Shown: positions 33,916 through 45,299 of the stretch, in pieces
Position numbering within the stretch: the first letter of the stretch is position 1
Layout of the letters: each line of letters opens with the position of its first letter
Assembly: GCF_937859915.1 (NCBI RefSeq)
Contig: NZ_CALMAW010000024.1
Span: 1 to 64,000 of the forward strand
Length of the DNA: 64,000 bases
From: an uncultured Sphingomonas sp.
GTDB taxonomy: Bacteria; Pseudomonadota; Alphaproteobacteria; Sphingomonadales; Sphingomonadaceae
Direction of reading: 5' to 3'
Program-made: the position numbers and the translations under genes
Notes under the pieces: generated by a model
Seen by the model: only the letters and a program-made list of their open reading frames with translations
Told to the model about the DNA's origin: nothing
Databases searched by the model: none

Positions 33916-35339
33916 TCCGCCGGCTCCGACACTTTGGCGCGCTGACCCTCGATCGCTGCGGCGAGACCGGCAGCCCATTTGGTGATGTCGCCCGCGCCCA
34001 GGCAGATCACCATATCGTCGGGACGCAGTGTCGCCCCCAATTCGTCCGCGAGCGCGTCGGCGCCGGCGATCTCGGCGGCATTGCGATGCCCGCGGGTGCG
34101 CAGCCCTTGCACCAGCGCGGCGGCATCGACACCCTCGATCGGTTGCTCGCCCGCGGCGTAGACGGGGGCGACGTAGACGACGTCCGCATCGTTGAACGCC
34201 TGCTGGAAGTCGTCCATCAGATCGCGCAGCCGGCTGAAGCGGTGGGGCTGGACGACCGCGATGACGCGCCCCCTGGCGCCTTCGCGCGCCGCCGAGAGCA
34301 CCGCCTTGATCTCGACCGGATGGTGGCCATAGTCGTCGATGATCGTCGCGCCATCGACCTCGCCGACCTTGGTGAAGCGCCGCTTGACCCCGCCGAATTT
34401 GGCGAAGCCGGTACGGATGATCTCGTCGGAGACACCGAGTTCGAGCGCGACGCCGATCGCGGCGAGCGCGTTGGAGACGTTGTGGCGGCCCGGCATCGGC
34501 AATTCGATCCCCTCGATCGAGCGCACCGTACCGTCGCGGTGGCGGATGATCGTCTCGAAGCGGTTGCCGCCCGGGATCGGCATCACATTGACGCCGCGCA
34601 CGTCGGCCTGCGCCGAGAAGCCGTAGGTGACGATACGGCGGTCGCGCACGCGCGGCAGGATCGCCTGCACTTCCGGGTGATCGAGGCACAGCAGCGCGGC
34701 ACCGTAGAAGGGGACGTTCTCGACGAATTCGACGAACGCGTCCTTCACCGCGTCGAACGAACCATAATGGTCGAGATGCTCGGGATCGATGTTGGTGACG
34801 ATCGCATAGGTGCCGTCGAGCCGCAGGAAGGAGCCGTCGCTCTCGTCGGCCTCGACCACCATCCAGTCGGAGGCGCCCAGCCGTGCATTGGAGCCATAGC
34901 TGTTGATGATGCCGCCGTTGATCACGGTCGGGTCGACGCCGCCCGCATCGAGCAAAGCGGCCACCATCGACGTCGTCGTCGTCTTGCCGTGCGTGCCCGC
35001 CACCGCGACGGTCGACTTGAGCCGCATCAGCTCGGCGAGCATCTCGGCGCGGCGCACCACCGGCACGCGGGTCTCGAGCGCGAGCTCGACCTCGGGATTG
35101 CCGCGCTTGATCGCGGTCGAGGTAACGACCACCGCCGCATCGCCGAGATTGGCGGCGTCATGGCCGATCATCACCTTGATCCCGCGCTTGCGCAGGCCGT
35201 CGATCACATAGCTTTCGGCGACGTCCGAGCCCTGCACGGTGTAGCCGAGATTGCACATCACCTCGGCGATGCCCGACATGCCGATGCCGCCGATGCCGAT
35301 GAAATGGATGGTGCCGATGTCGGTGGCGACGCCCTTCAC
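33912..35339 (-). CDS. murC: UDP-N-acetylmuramate--L-alanine ligase MurC
   Basis: A 475-residue Mur ligase adding L-Ala to UDP-MurNAc. The N-terminal [16 protein letters not shown] binds the uracil nucleotide, the P-loop is [11 protein letters not shown], and [12 protein letters not shown] is the MurC-specific motif in the C-terminal domain. Start is GTG at 35339, overlapping the murG stop (GTGA). Confidence 0.96.
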   Translation of the reverse strand: MKGVATDIGTIHFIGIGGIGMSGIAEVMCNLGYTVQGSDVAESYVIDGLRKRGIKVMIGHDAANLGDAAVVVTSTAIKRGNPEVELALETRVPVVRRAEMLAELMRLKSTVAVAGTHGKTTTTSMVAALLDAGGVDPTVINGGIINSYGSNARLGASDWMVVEADESDGSFLRLDGTYAIVTNIDPEHLDHYGSFDAVKDAFVEFVENVPFYGAALLCLDHPEVQAILPRVRDRRIVTYGFSAQADVRGVNVMPIPGGNRFETIIRHRDGTVRSIEGIELPMPGRHNVSNALAAIGVALELGVSDEIIRTGFAKFGGVKRRFTKVGEVDGATIIDDYGHHPVEIKAVLSAAREGARGRVIAVVQPHRFSRLRDLMDDFQQAFNDADVVYVAPVYAAGEQPIEGVDAAALVQGLRTRGHRNAAEIAGADALADELGATLRPDDMVICLGAGDITKWAAGLAAAIEGQRAKVSEPAE

Positions 35340-36469
35340 GCAAATGCTTCCTTGAACTGGGGTACGGGCCCGATCGGGCTCGGAGTGGGTCCGGCGAGAT
35401 TGACGACGAGGTCGGCAAGATCGCGGGTGGCGTGCGGATAGCCCGCATCGCGCGCGCGCGTCGCGGCATTTTCGAGCGCGCCGGGCTCGAGCGCCATCTT
35501 CTGCATCTGCTTGGCGAGCCGTTGCGGGGTGAACGTCCCCTGCGGCATCGAGGCGGCGCCACCGGTTGCCGCCATCTCGCGCGCATTGGCGGTCTGGTGA
35601 TCGTCCATCGCGGAGGGCAGCGGCACCAGGATCGCGGGACGGCCCGCCGCGGTCAGCTCGGCGATGCTCGACGCGCCCGAGCGGCCGACGAACAAATGGC
35701 TCCAGCCAAGCCGCTCGGGCAGATCGCCGAGATAGGTCGCGCAGTCGGCGGGGATGTCGAGCTCGGCATAGCGCGCGCGGACGCGCTCGATGTCCTCGGG
35801 ACGGCACTGCTGGGTGACCTGGAGCCGGTGGCGCAGCGCGATCGGCAGCAGGCCCAGCGCGTCGGGAACAACGGTCGAGAGGATGCTGGCCCCCTGGCTG
35901 CCGCCGGTGACGAGCAGGCGGAAGATGCCGTCCTCGGTGAGCGGCGGGTAGGGCTGGTCGCGCAGCGCCAGCACCTCGGCGCGGACCGGATTGCCGACGA
36001 CGACGGGCATGACGCTGGCGGGCACGCGGTCGACCTGCCGGTACGCCGTGGCGAGCACCTTCACTCGCCGCGCGAGCAGCCGGTTGACGCGGCCGAGCAC
36101 CGCATTCTGCTCCTGCAGCGCGGTCGGCAGCTTGAGCGACAGCGCGGCGAGCAGCGTCGGCAATGCGGGATAGCCACCGAAGCCGACCACCGCGACCGGT
36201 TCGAGGTCGCGGATCAGCCCGCGCGCCGCGGTCCGCCCCTGCCAGATGCCCTTCGCCGCCTTGATCCAGCCGAGCACGCCGCCGCCGAGCCGTCCTGCCG
36301 GCAGGACATGGACGTCGACACCCGCGAACAGCCCGGGGATGCGCGCGCCGCGCGCGTCGGTGACTAGCGCGACCGCATGGCCGCGCCGGATCAGCTCCTC
36401 GGCCAGCGCATGCGCCGGGATCATATGGCCACCGGTGCCACCGGCAGCGAGCAGGAAGAGGCGTTTCAC
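35336..36469 (-). CDS. murG: UDP-GlcNAc:lipid I GlcNAc transferase MurG
   Basis: A 377-residue GT28 enzyme that converts lipid I to lipid II at the inner membrane face. It has the N-terminal [13 protein letters not shown] loop, [10 protein letters not shown], the G-loop VTGGSQGAS and the [15 protein letters not shown] and [14 protein letters not shown] segments that bind UDP-GlcNAc. I choose GTG at 36469, which overlaps the ftsW stop (GTGA) in the cluster's style; ATG at 36484 would add five residues. Confidence 0.95.
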   Translation of the reverse strand: MKRLFLLAAGGTGGHMIPAHALAEELIRRGHAVALVTDARGARIPGLFAGVDVHVLPAGRLGGGVLGWIKAAKGIWQGRTAARGLIRDLEPVAVVGFGGYPALPTLLAALSLKLPTALQEQNAVLGRVNRLLARRVKVLATAYRQVDRVPASVMPVVVGNPVRAEVLALRDQPYPPLTEDGIFRLLVTGGSQGASILSTVVPDALGLLPIALRHRLQVTQQCRPEDIERVRARYAELDIPADCATYLGDLPERLGWSHLFVGRSGASSIAELTAAGRPAILVPLPSAMDDHQTANAREMAATGGAASMPQGTFTPQRLAKQMQKMALEPGALENAATRARDAGYPHATRDLADLVVNLAGPTPSPIGPVPQFKEAFA

Positions 36470-37680
36470 CGCGGCTTGTTCCATGTCACGACATAGGGAG
36501 ACCGCGTCAGATACGGGTTCCGGCGCGTGAACGCCAGCAGCAGGCCGAAGCCCATCGACAGGGCTATCATCGACGAGCCGCCGTAGGAGATGAACGGCAG
36601 CGTCATCCCCTTCGAGGGTGCGAGCTGCAGGTTGACCGCCATGTTGATGATCGCCTGCGCGCCGAACTGCGTGGCGAGACCGGCGGCGGCGAGCAGGATG
36701 AAGCTGTCTTCCTCGTCGAGCAGCTTGACGAACACGCGCACGATGATCGCGACATAGATCAGCGCGATCGCGAGGCAGGCGATCAGCCCGAACTCCTCGC
36801 CGATCACCGAGAAGATATAGTCGGTATGCGGCTCGGGCAGCTTGAACTTCATAGTCCCCGCGCCCGGCCCGGTGCCGAACAGCCCGCCGTGCATCAGCGT
36901 GCGCCGTGCGGAGTCGACCTGATAGGTGTCGCCCGACTGGAAGAGAAAATTGTCGATCCTGAGCCGCGCCACCGAATAGAAGAGATAGGCCGAGATCACC
37001 GCCGCGATGCCGAGCCCGGCGAGCGCCGCCAGCCCTTTCATCGGCGCGCCCGAGAGCGTCAGCAGCGCGGTCCACATCAGGAGGAACATGATCGTCTGGC
37101 CGAAATCGGGCTGCTTCATCAGGATGCCCGCGATGGCCGCGGTCGCGACGAAGCTGATCGGCACCACCGGCAGCGTGCGGTCATGCTGCTTGAGCGACAG
37201 CAGCCAGGCGAGCGCCACGACATACAAGGGTTTGAGGAATTCGGACGGCTGGAACTGCGCGATTCCGACGCCGATCCAGCGCCTGGCGCCGTTGATCTGG
37301 TGGCCGAGGATCGGCGTCGCCGCGAGCGCGAGGACGAACACCGCCGCGCCGACGAGACACAGCCGGCGCGCGATTTCCTTGGGCAGCATCGAGACGACGA
37401 ACATCACCGGGATGCCAACCGCGAGCCACAGGCACTGGCGGTAGAAATAATAGAGCGGCGGGAACACGACCGCGCCGTCCGAATAGCGCACGCCCGCGGC
37501 CGGCGAGGCAGCGGCGACCGCGATCAGGCCGATCCCGATCAGCACCGTCACCAGCGCGAGCAGGACGAGGTCGATCTCCCAGAACCAGCGGCCGAGCGGC
37601 GAGCGATCGGCGCGGCCGAGCCGGGGCGGCTTGCCGCGGCGGAAACGACCCTTGCGGCCGGACGCGGGCTCCATCTTCAC
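36466..37680 (-). CDS. ftsW: Septal peptidoglycan polymerase FtsW
   Basis: A 404-residue SEDS-family glycosyltransferase with about ten membrane helices. It polymerises lipid II at the septum with FtsI. Signatures include [21 protein letters not shown], the [12 protein letters not shown] helix with the catalytic aspartate, the [17 protein letters not shown] motif and the final [10 protein letters not shown] basic N-terminal tail of about 33 residues precedes the first helix. Start is GTG at 37680 (GTGA overlap with murD); ATG at 37674 is an alternative. Confidence 0.95.
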   Translation of the reverse strand: MKMEPASGRKGRFRRGKPPRLGRADRSPLGRWFWEIDLVLLALVTVLIGIGLIAVAAASPAAGVRYSDGAVVFPPLYYFYRQCLWLAVGIPVMFVVSMLPKEIARRLCLVGAAVFVLALAATPILGHQINGARRWIGVGIAQFQPSEFLKPLYVVALAWLLSLKQHDRTLPVVPISFVATAAIAGILMKQPDFGQTIMFLLMWTALLTLSGAPMKGLAALAGLGIAAVISAYLFYSVARLRIDNFLFQSGDTYQVDSARRTLMHGGLFGTGPGAGTMKFKLPEPHTDYIFSVIGEEFGLIACLAIALIYVAIIVRVFVKLLDEEDSFILLAAAGLATQFGAQAIINMAVNLQLAPSKGMTLPFISYGGSSMIALSMGFGLLLAFTRRNPYLTRSPYVVTWNKPR

Positions 37681-39041
37681 ATCCGGTCTCCCAGCATGAC
37701 AACCGCCGCCTTGAACGCGTCCCCGCGCGCCTCATAATCCTTGAACTGATCGTAGGACGCGCACGCCGGCGACAGCAACACGGTCTCGCCCGCGCGCGCG
37801 ACCATCGCCGCGGCGCGCACCGCCGCCTCGAGCGTACCGACGTTGCGGGCATAGATGCCGGATTCGAGCAGCAGCTGCGCATAGAATTCGGCCGACTCGC
37901 CGATCGTGTAGGCGGCGACGACATGGCCGTAATGCGGCGCGCAGGAATCGAGCTCGTCGGTCTTGCGGCGGCCGCCCAATATCCAATGAACCTTGGGATA
38001 GGCGGCGAGCGCGGGCGCCGCCGAGGTCGCGTTGGTCGCCTTCGAATCGTTGACGTAGAGGACGCCATGGACCTCGGCGACACGCTCCATGCGGTGCGGC
38101 AGACCGGGATAGGAGCGCAGTCCCTGGGTGATCGCCGCCTCGGCAATGCCGAGCAGCCGCGCGACCGCGACCGCGGCCGCGACATTCTGCGCATTGTGCG
38201 GCCCCTGGAGCGCGGGCCACGCCGACTGGTCGCCCGCGTCGCGCGCCGAGACCGGAACAACGGTGGGCGAAGCCGGCGGCATCGGCAGCGGCATCTTCGC
38301 GCCGAACGCGCCATCGAGTGCGAGCGGTGCGGCCGGTGGGATCGCCAACCCATGCGCGAGATCGGCGCTGGGCTGGTCGTCGGTAGCGATCACCGCCACC
38401 TGCCCCGATCCCTGCATCGCGAATAGCCGCGCCTTGGACGCGGCATAGCCGTCGAAGCCCGCATAGCGATCGAGATGGTCCGGGGTGATGTTGGTCAGCA
38501 CCGCGATGTCGCAGGCTAGGCTGTGGGTCAGGTCGATCTGGAAGCTCGACAGCTCGAGCACATAGACTCCCCCTGCGGCGAGCGGTGCCTGCCCGAGAAT
38601 CGGCAGCCCGATATTGCCGCCCATCGTCGTCGGCACGCCCGCGGTGACGAGAATATGGTGGATCAGCGCGGTCGTCGTCGACTTGCCGTTGGTGCCGGTG
38701 ATGCCGACCACCTTGTGCGCCGGAAGTGCGGCGCGCGCCTGCGCGAAAAGTTCGATGTCGCCGATCACGGGCACGCCCGCCTTGCGCGCCCTCTCGGCGA
38801 TCGGATGCGTGTTGAGCGGCACGCCAGGCGAGACGACGATGCCGTCGAAGCCGGTCAGGTCGATCGCCATCGGATCGCCGAGCGTTGCGCCCGGGGTCAG
38901 GATCGCGCGCGCCTCGGCCCGCTCGTCCCATGCCGTCACCAGCGCTCCGCTCTCGACCAAAGCGCGCACCGTCGCCAGCCCCGAGCGCGCCAGCCCGAGC
39001 ACCGCATAGCGCCTGCCCGCGAAGGCCGGGTTGGTGATCAC
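37677..39041 (-). CDS. murD: UDP-MurNAc-L-alanine--D-glutamate ligase MurD
   Basis: A 454-residue Mur ligase adding D-Glu. The P-loop is [15 protein letters not shown], followed by the LELSSFQID motif typical of Mur[12 protein letters not shown], and the C-terminal [10 protein letters not shown] loop and [12 protein letters not shown] that bind the substrate. GTG start at 39041 overlaps the mraY stop. Confidence 0.96.
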   Translation of the reverse strand: MITNPAFAGRRYAVLGLARSGLATVRALVESGALVTAWDERAEARAILTPGATLGDPMAIDLTGFDGIVVSPGVPLNTHPIAERARKAGVPVIGDIELFAQARAALPAHKVVGITGTNGKSTTTALIHHILVTAGVPTTMGGNIGLPILGQAPLAAGGVYVLELSSFQIDLTHSLACDIAVLTNITPDHLDRYAGFDGYAASKARLFAMQGSGQVAVIATDDQPSADLAHGLAIPPAAPLALDGAFGAKMPLPMPPASPTVVPVSARDAGDQSAWPALQGPHNAQNVAAAVAVARLLGIAEAAITQGLRSYPGLPHRMERVAEVHGVLYVNDSKATNATSAAPALAAYPKVHWILGGRRKTDELDSCAPHYGHVVAAYTIGESAEFYAQLLLESGIYARNVGTLEAAVRAAAMVARAGETVLLSPACASYDQFKDYEARGDAFKAAVVMLGDRM

Positions 39042-40108
39042 CGCAGTTTCAGCGTGGCAAGGCCGGCGAGCGCCAGCACGAAGGCGACGATCCAGAAGCG
39101 GATGACCACGGTCGGTTCGGACCAGCCGATCTGCTCGAAATGATGGTGGATCGGCGCCATCTTGAACACGCGCTTGCCGGTGCGCTTGTAGAAGAACACC
39201 TGGATGATCACGCTCATCGCCTCGACCACGAACAGCCCGCCGACGATCCCCAGCACGATCTCGTGATGCGCCACCACCGCGATCGCGCCCAAGGCGCCGC
39301 CGAGCGCAAGACTGCCGGTGTCACCCATGAAGACCGCGGCGGGCGGCGCGTTGAACCACAGGAAGGCGAGCCCCGCGCCGATGATCGCGGCGCAGATGAT
39401 CGTCAGGTCGCCCGCGCCGGGCACGTGCGGTATGCCGAGATAATGCGCGAACTTCACGTTGCTGACGAGATAGGTGATCACGAAGAAGGCGAGGCAGGCG
39501 ATGATCACCGGCATCGTCGCCAGGCCGTCGAGCCCGTCGGTGAGGTTTACCGCATTGCCGAACGCGACGATCGTGAATGCCGCAAACGGGATGTAGAACC
39601 AGCCGAGGTTGATCACGGGCCCGTTGTAGAAGGGCACGTAAAGCTCGGTGCCGTTCATGTGGACGATCAGCCAGCTCGCGATGCCCGCGATCAGGAACTC
39701 GGCGGCCAGCCGCACCTTGCCCGAGACACCCTTGTGGCTGCGCTTCTTGACCTTGTCGTAATCGTCCATGAAGCCGATCGCGCCAAAGCCCAGCGTCACG
39801 AACAGCACCGCCCAGGTATAGCGGTTGGTGAGGTCCATCCACAGCAGCATCGAGACGACGAGGCTGGTCAGGATCATCAGGCCGCCCATCGTCGGCGTGC
39901 CGCGCTTCGCAAGGTGGGTCTGAGGGCCGTCCAGGCGGATCGGTTGCCCCTTGCCCTGGCGAATGCGCAGCCAGCCGATGAAGCGCGGCCCGATGATCAG
40001 CCCGAGGAACAGCGCGGTCAGCGCCGCCGCGCCCGCGCGGAAGGTGATGTAGCGCACCAGGTTGAGCGCGTGGGGAAAACCCAGATGATCGGCGAGCAGA
40101 TACAGCAT
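39038..40108 (-). CDS. mraY: Phospho-MurNAc-pentapeptide translocase MraY
   Basis: A 356-residue polytopic enzyme forming lipid I from UDP-MurNAc-pentapeptide and undecaprenyl phosphate. Key residues lie in [15 protein letters not shown] (aspartate pair), [14 protein letters not shown] (catalytic aspartate) and [14 protein letters not shown]. About ten hydrophobic helices are seen. The ATG shares one base with the murF stop (TAATG). Confidence 0.96.
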   Translation of the reverse strand: MLYLLADHLGFPHALNLVRYITFRAGAAALTALFLGLIIGPRFIGWLRIRQGKGQPIRLDGPQTHLAKRGTPTMGGLMILTSLVVSMLLWMDLTNRYTWAVLFVTLGFGAIGFMDDYDKVKKRSHKGVSGKVRLAAEFLIAGIASWLIVHMNGTELYVPFYNGPVINLGWFYIPFAAFTIVAFGNAVNLTDGLDGLATMPVIIACLAFFVITYLVSNVKFAHYLGIPHVPGAGDLTIICAAIIGAGLAFLWFNAPPAAVFMGDTGSLALGGALGAIAVVAHHEIVLGIVGGLFVVEAMSVIIQVFFYKRTGKRVFKMAPIHHHFEQIGWSEPTVVIRFWIVAFVLALAGLATLKLR

Positions 40109-41481
40109 TAGAAAATGTCCCCCGCCAGCGCGTGGACGACGCGGGCGAGCCCTATGGCGTTGGATCCCTTGACGAGCACCGCGTCGCCGGGGCGGAGCAT
40201 CTCCGCCAGTCGGTCCCGCGCGGTCGCGGCGTCGGGGACATGCGCGACCGCCATCCGCCCGGCAAGCGATTCGGCGAGGGGCGTCATGCCGTCGCCGACG
40301 AGGATCGCGATCTCGGCCTTGGCATCGATCAGTGGCTGCGCGAGCGCGGCGTGGAAGTCATCCGACCCGGAGCCCAATTCGCGCATCTCGCCGAGCAACG
40401 CGAGCTTGCGGGTCGCGGGTTCGTGACCGAGTTCACGGATCGTTGCCGCCATCGAGGCGGGGTTCGCATTATAGCTTTCATCGATCAGCAGCGCCTCGCC
40501 GCCCGGCAGCGCGACATGCCGTCGTGCACCGCGTCCGGGAAGACCCGCCATTTCGGCAAGCGCCAGCCCGGCGGCGGCAAGGTCTCCCCCGACGGCGGCG
40601 ACCGCGGCGATCACCGCCAGCGCGTTCGACACCCAATGCTCGCCCGGCATCGCCAGCGTGAAGGTGAGCTGGCCACCCGGCAGCACCGCGTTGATCAGCG
40701 TCCCGTGCGGGCTCCGCATCGCTTCCGTGGCGTGAACGTCAGCCTGTCTGCTGCGTCCGAAGGTGACAATCTGCGCCGCATGGGCCGCGGCGGCGGTACG
40801 GAGACGCTCATAATGCGGGCTGTCATAGGGGATGATCGCGGTGCCGCCCGGTTCGAGCCCGCGAAAGATCTCGCCCTTCGCATCGGCGATCGCCTCTTCG
40901 CCAGAGAAGAAGGCGGAGTGGGCCGGGGCGATCGCGGTGATCAGCGCGACATGCGGACGGACCAAGCGGGTCAACGCGTCGAGCTCGCCGGCATGGTTCA
41001 TGCCCATCTCGAACACGCCGAACCGCGCGTCGCGTGGCATGCGCGCGAGGCTGAGCGGCACGCCGACATGGTTGTTATAGCTCTTGACCGAGCGATGCGC
41101 GGCGCCCGGCATGCCGCGGTCGAGTGCGGCGAAGAGCGCCTCCTTGGTCCCGGTCTTGCCGACCGACCCGGTGACGCCGATGATCCTGGCGGTCGTCCGT
41201 GCCCGCGATGCGGCGCCGAGCGCGTGGAGCGCGGCGGTGGTGTCGGCGACGCGGATGTGCGGGGCGTCGCAGGGCGCGGACACGATCACGCCCGCGGCGC
41301 CCTGCGTGATGGCCTGGGGGACGAAGCGATGGCCGTCGGTGCTCTCGCCGGTCAGCGCGACGAACAGGTCACCCGGGCCGACCTCACGCGAGTCATAGGC
41401 GACGCCCGAGACGGGGAAGTCGGCCGACGCGGTGCCGCCGGTGGCCGCCGCAATCTCGGCGGCTGTCCAGAGCGGCGTCAT
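40108..41481 (-). CDS. murF: UDP-MurNAc-tripeptide--D-Ala-D-Ala ligase MurF
   Basis: A 457-residue Mur ligase that adds the D-Ala-D-Ala made by Ddl. P-loop [15 protein letters not shown], the [15 protein letters not shown] motif typical of MurF, and the [13 protein letters not shown] loop are present. It is separated from murE by a 100-base gap with a REP-like repeat, the only such break in the upstream half of the cluster. Confidence 0.95.
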   Translation of the reverse strand: MTPLWTAAEIAAATGGTASADFPVSGVAYDSREVGPGDLFVALTGESTDGHRFVPQAITQGAAGVIVSAPCDAPHIRVADTTAALHALGAASRARTTARIIGVTGSVGKTGTKEALFAALDRGMPGAAHRSVKSYNNHVGVPLSLARMPRDARFGVFEMGMNHAGELDALTRLVRPHVALITAIAPAHSAFFSGEEAIADAKGEIFRGLEPGGTAIIPYDSPHYERLRTAAAAHAAQIVTFGRSRQADVHATEAMRSPHGTLINAVLPGGQLTFTLAMPGEHWVSNALAVIAAVAAVGGDLAAAGLALAEMAGLPGRGARRHVALPGGEALLIDESYNANPASMAATIRELGHEPATRKLALLGEMRELGSGSDDFHAALAQPLIDAKAEIAILVGDGMTPLAESLAGRMAVAHVPDAATARDRLAEMLRPGDAVLVKGSNAIGLARVVHALAGDIF

Positions 41482-41490
41482 GCCTGATAT

Positions 41491-41564
41491 CCGTTCGTGC
41501 CGAGCGCAGTCGAAGCATGGTCACCGCTGGCGCATGGACGCCGGCGGTGACCATGCTGAACGGG
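41491..41564. repeat. REP-like repeat with a strong hairpin between murE and murF
   Basis: The element starts CCGTTCGTGCCGAGCG and contains AGCATGGTCACCG (41514-41526) paired perfectly with CGGTGACCATGCT (41545-41557) over an 18-base loop, ending in GAACGGGG. The outer part belongs to the same family as the pair inside murB. It lies in the transcript of the cluster and could act as an RNA stability or attenuation element. Confidence 0.75.
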
Positions 41565-41581
41565 GTGAGGCGAGGCGGCGC

Positions 41582-43036
41582 TCACGCCGCGCACTCGCGC
41601 GCGACCTGGACATCGTCGAACGACAATATGCGGTCGCCGACGATTTGCCCGACCTCATGACCCTTGCCCGCAATCAGCACGACATCGCCCTCGCCTGCCT
41701 CGGACAGCGCCGCGGCGATGGCGGCGCGGCGATCGCCGATCTCGCGCGCACCCGGCGCGGCGGCCAGGATCGCCGCGCGGATCACCGCGGGATCCTCGGA
41801 GCGGGGGTTGTCGTCGGTGACGATCGCGACGTCGGCCTGCGCAGCGGCGATCGCGCCCATTTCGGGGCGCTTGCCGGTGTCGCGATCGCCGCCCGCGCCG
41901 AACACGACGATCAGCCGCGCGGCATGCGGCTTGAGCGCTTCGATCGCCGCCTGCAGCCCGTCGGGCGTATGCGCATAGTCGACATAGACCGGCGCGCCCT
42001 TGGCGGTGATCACCGCCCGTTCGAGGCGCCCGCGCACCGGCTGCAGCCGCGACACGCCGCCGAGCACATCGCCGAGCGCGCCCCCCGTCGCGAGCGCGAA
42101 ACCCGCCGCGACCAGCGCGTTTGCCGCCTGATAGGCGCCGATCAGCGGCAGATTGACCTTATGCGTGCCGCCACCGAATTCCGCGCTCGCCTCGATCGTC
42201 AGCGTCTGGCCGAGTTGGGTCGGCACGCGCTCGACCAGCCGCAGCGTGTCGCCCCTGGTGCCGACCGTGATCAACCGCAGCCCGCGCTCGGCGGCGATCT
42301 CGATCACCCGCGACGAGGCGTCGTCGTCGGCCCACACCACCGCGGCACCATCCTTATCGACGACCTCGGAAAACAACCGCAGCTTGGCTTCGAGATAGGC
42401 CGCCATCGTGCCGTGATAGTCGAGATGGTCGCGGCTGAGATTGGTGAAGCCGGCAACGCGCACCGGCAGCCCTTCGGTACGGAATTGCGCAAGGCCATGA
42501 CTGGAGGCCTCGAACGCGGCGTGCGTCACGCCCTCCATCCGAAGGCCCGCCATGTTGGACAGGAAGGTGACGATGTCGGGCGTGGTCAGCCCGGTCGAGA
42601 CCTGCGCGGCCTTGCCGTCGGCATCGGTGGTGGTGACCCCGAGCGTGCCGATCGAGGCGGCGCTAAGCCCCCGCATCCGCCACAGCTGGCGGGTGAGTTC
42701 GACGGTCGAGGTCTTGCCGTTGGTGCCGGTGACCGCGACCACCGTCTCGGGGAAGGGCGCGAAGAAGCGGGCGGCGAGCCGGGCGAACGCCCGCCGGGGC
42801 TCGGCGTCGGCAATATGGACCGCGGGGCCGGGCACGCGGGCTTCAGGTCGCGCGACAACCGCCACCGCCCCCGCCTGGACGGCGCCGGCGATGAAATCCT
42901 CGCCGTCGCGGGCGAGGCCCCGGAACGCACCGAACACGGTGCCGGGGGCCACTTTGCGGTGGTCGATCGCGCAGCCGGTGACACGCGCGGCGGCGGCCTC
43001 GTCGGTCTGTCCGTCGGTCAGGTCGCCCAGTTTCAT
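41582..43036 (-). CDS. murE: UDP-MurNAc-tripeptide synthetase MurE (meso-DAP type)
   Basis: A 484-residue Mur ligase. The P-loop is VTGTNGKTSTVELT, followed by EASSHGLAQ and NLSRDHLDYHG. The C-terminal DDNPRSEDP motif is the DNPR signature of enzymes that add meso-diaminopimelate, so the wall is of the usual Gram-negative type. ATG at 43036 is 8 bases after the ftsI stop. Confidence 0.96.
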   Translation of the reverse strand: MKLGDLTDGQTDEAAAARVTGCAIDHRKVAPGTVFGAFRGLARDGEDFIAGAVQAGAVAVVARPEARVPGPAVHIADAEPRRAFARLAARFFAPFPETVVAVTGTNGKTSTVELTRQLWRMRGLSAASIGTLGVTTTDADGKAAQVSTGLTTPDIVTFLSNMAGLRMEGVTHAAFEASSHGLAQFRTEGLPVRVAGFTNLSRDHLDYHGTMAAYLEAKLRLFSEVVDKDGAAVVWADDDASSRVIEIAAERGLRLITVGTRGDTLRLVERVPTQLGQTLTIEASAEFGGGTHKVNLPLIGAYQAANALVAAGFALATGGALGDVLGGVSRLQPVRGRLERAVITAKGAPVYVDYAHTPDGLQAAIEALKPHAARLIVVFGAGGDRDTGKRPEMGAIAAAQADVAIVTDDNPRSEDPAVIRAAILAAAPGAREIGDRRAAIAAALSEAGEGDVVLIAGKGHEVGQIVGDRILSFDDVQVARECAA

Positions 43037-43044
43037 GTCCGCGA

Positions 43045-44796
43045 TCAGTCCTTGTCGTGGGCGGCGGCGGCCGCACCGGTCAGCTTGGGCTTGGAAATGC
43101 CGGGGTGCCACAGCAATGGCAGCAGGTCGCTCTCGTCGACGTCGTGGCTGGTGTCGGGGACGACGCCGAGCAGTGGTCCGATGCGGGCGATCGCCTGCCC
43201 GATCGCCGGACCCACCACCCAGGCCGCCGTCGTCTTGCCATAGGTGTCGGCGGTGCCGTGCGGGCCGTCGAGCGTCATCATGATGACGTATTTGGGATCG
43301 TCCATCGGGAAGACGCCCGCGAAGGTCGAGACGTTGAGCTTCTTGTTGTAGCCGCCCGCCTGCGCCTTCTCGGCGGTGCCGGTCTTGCCGCCGATGCGGA
43401 AGCCGGGAACGTCGGCGCGCCGGCCCGTACCCTCGGACGCCGGCATCACGTCGAGGCGGAGCAGCTGGCGCACGCGTGCGCTGGTCGTCTCCGAAATCAC
43501 GCGGTGACCGGTCGGCACGGGGTTGTCGGCGCTACGCTTGATCAGCGTCGCGGGGTGATAGGTGCCGCCATTGACCATCGCGGCGTAGGCGATCGCGAGA
43601 TTGAGCGGCGTCACCGCGATGCCGTGGCCGAAGCCGACCGTCATCACCGTCGTACGGCCCCAATAACCCGGCCAGAGCGGCTTGGCCTTGGCCTTGAGCT
43701 CGATCTCGGGTGCCGCATGAAATCCGAGCTTGTCGAACATCGCCGTCTCGCGCGCCTGGCCGAGCTCGTCCGCGATGCGCGCGGTCACGATGTTGGACGA
43801 TTTGACCATCATCTCGGGAATGTCGAGCCAGCGGCCTGCCGGCTCGTCATCATGGATGGTGAAGCGGCCGATCTTGAGCGGCGCGGTCGCGTCGTAGCGC
43901 TTGCCCATCGAGGTGACGACGCCGCTCTCGATCGCGTTTGCGATGGTGATCGGCTTGAAGGTCGAGCCCAGCTCGTAGACCGACTGGGTGACGTTGTTGC
44001 GCAGCGAATCGAGACCCGTCGCGCCAGGATCATTGGGGTTGAAGGTCGGCAGCGACACCATCGCCACCACCTCGCCGGTGCGCACGTCCATCACCAGCCC
44101 CGAGCCGGCCGCGGCGGTGAACTTGTCCTTGGCCGCCGACAGCTCCTCCTCGAGCGCCGCCTGCACGCGCGTGTCGATCGACAGCGACACCGGCACGCCG
44201 CGCTTGGCGGGATCGAGCAGCCGGTTGTTGAGCACGCGCTCCATGCCGAACACGCCGCGCCCGTCGATATCGGTCCAGCCGAGCACGTGCGCGGCGAGCG
44301 TCGTCTGCGGATAGAGCCGCTCGGGCTCCTGCGCGAGCGCAAGCGCCGGCTCACCGATCGCGTTGACCTGGGCGACGAGTTCGGGGGTCGCGCGACGGCG
44401 CAGATAGACGAAGCTCTTCTTCGCGCGCAGCATCGCGAAATAGTCTGCGGCGCTATGCTCGGGCATCAGCTGAGCGAGCTTCTGCGCGACCTCCATCGGA
44501 TCGTTGACGAGCTGCCGGGGATGGATGCCGATCGACCAGGCCTGGATGGTGGTGGCGAGCGGCACGCCGTTGCGATCGACAATGTCGCCACGCGCCGGCA
44601 GCAGGCCGTCGGCCGCGGGCGTCGCAGCGGCGCCACCGACGAAGATCGAGACGTAGAGAAGCCGGAGCGCGATAACGCCGACGACGCCGAGGAACAGCAG
44701 CATCACCACCATCAGGCGGAAATGCACGAGCGCCAGCGACTGCTGGCGCTGGCCGGCAAGCCGGACCCGATCCGGGCGCGCGACGAGGCCGGTCAC
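43045..44796 (-). CDS. ftsI: Septal transpeptidase FtsI (PBP3)
   Basis: A 583-residue class B penicillin-binding protein. One membrane helix (about 27-52) is followed by the dimerisation domain (ARGDIVDRNGVPLA) and the transpeptidase domain with active S278 in GSTFK, S333-S-N335, and the KTGTAE triad motif near residue 475. It cross-links septal peptidoglycan with FtsW. The start overlaps the ftsL stop by 4 bases. Confidence 0.95.
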   Translation of the reverse strand: MTGLVARPDRVRLAGQRQQSLALVHFRLMVVMLLFLGVVGVIALRLLYVSIFVGGAAATPAADGLLPARGDIVDRNGVPLATTIQAWSIGIHPRQLVNDPMEVAQKLAQLMPEHSAADYFAMLRAKKSFVYLRRRATPELVAQVNAIGEPALALAQEPERLYPQTTLAAHVLGWTDIDGRGVFGMERVLNNRLLDPAKRGVPVSLSIDTRVQAALEEELSAAKDKFTAAAGSGLVMDVRTGEVVAMVSLPTFNPNDPGATGLDSLRNNVTQSVYELGSTFKPITIANAIESGVVTSMGKRYDATAPLKIGRFTIHDDEPAGRWLDIPEMMVKSSNIVTARIADELGQARETAMFDKLGFHAAPEIELKAKAKPLWPGYWGRTTVMTVGFGHGIAVTPLNLAIAYAAMVNGGTYHPATLIKRSADNPVPTGHRVISETTSARVRQLLRLDVMPASEGTGRRADVPGFRIGGKTGTAEKAQAGGYNKKLNVSTFAGVFPMDDPKYVIMMTLDGPHGTADTYGKTTAAWVVGPAIGQAIARIGPLLGVVPDTSHDVDESDLLPLLWHPGISKPKLTGAAAAAHDKD

Positions 44797-45299
44797 GGCC
44801 GCGATGTCTTCCCGTCCGCGTCCAGATAGGTGATCAGGCTGGCGCGACGCAGCACCGGCCGCGCGGCCGGTGTGTCAAGGTCGAGCGAAACCGAATGAAC
44901 CAGACGCGTGGTCGGTGCCTCGACGCGATGATAGGCGACGCGCGCGACTTCGGCCGGCGCCTGCAGGCCCGCCGCATCGCCGCCAGCGGTCGGCACCGTT
45001 GGCGCGGTGATGGCAAGGCTGGCGAGCTGCATTTCGCCCGCCAGATACTGGTGCGCCTTGGGCGCGGTCAACGCCAGCACGTCGGCGTTCCATCGCTCCA
45101 ACTGCACGAGCCGGCTCCGCGTCTGCAATTCGGTCTGCAGCGAGCGGATGTCCTCGCGGTCGCCGAGCAGGCGGTGCTCGACCTGCGCGACCTGTGCGCG
45201 CTCGGCGGCGACGCGCAACGACACGAGGTAGCAGCCGAGCGCGGCGACGGCGACGCTCGCCACCCACCCTACTGTCCTGAAACGTGTCGCGATCATCAT
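44793..45299 (-). CDS. ftsL: FtsL-like divisome protein
   Basis: A 168-residue bitopic protein with a membrane helix (about 12-30) and a coiled-coil (about 33-75: [34 protein letters not shown]) that fits FtsL. The C-terminal half is longer and less conserved than in E. coli FtsL (121 residues). Position between rsmH and ftsI, with 4-base overlaps on both sides, makes the identification strong despite weak sequence conservation of the family. Confidence 0.85.
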   Translation of the reverse strand: MMIATRFRTVGWVASVAVAALGCYLVSLRVAAERAQVAQVEHRLLGDREDIRSLQTELQTRSRLVQLERWNADVLALTAPKAHQYLAGEMQLASLAITAPTVPTAGGDAAGLQAPAEVARVAYHRVEAPTTRLVHSVSLDLDTPAARPVLRRASLITYLDADGKTSRP

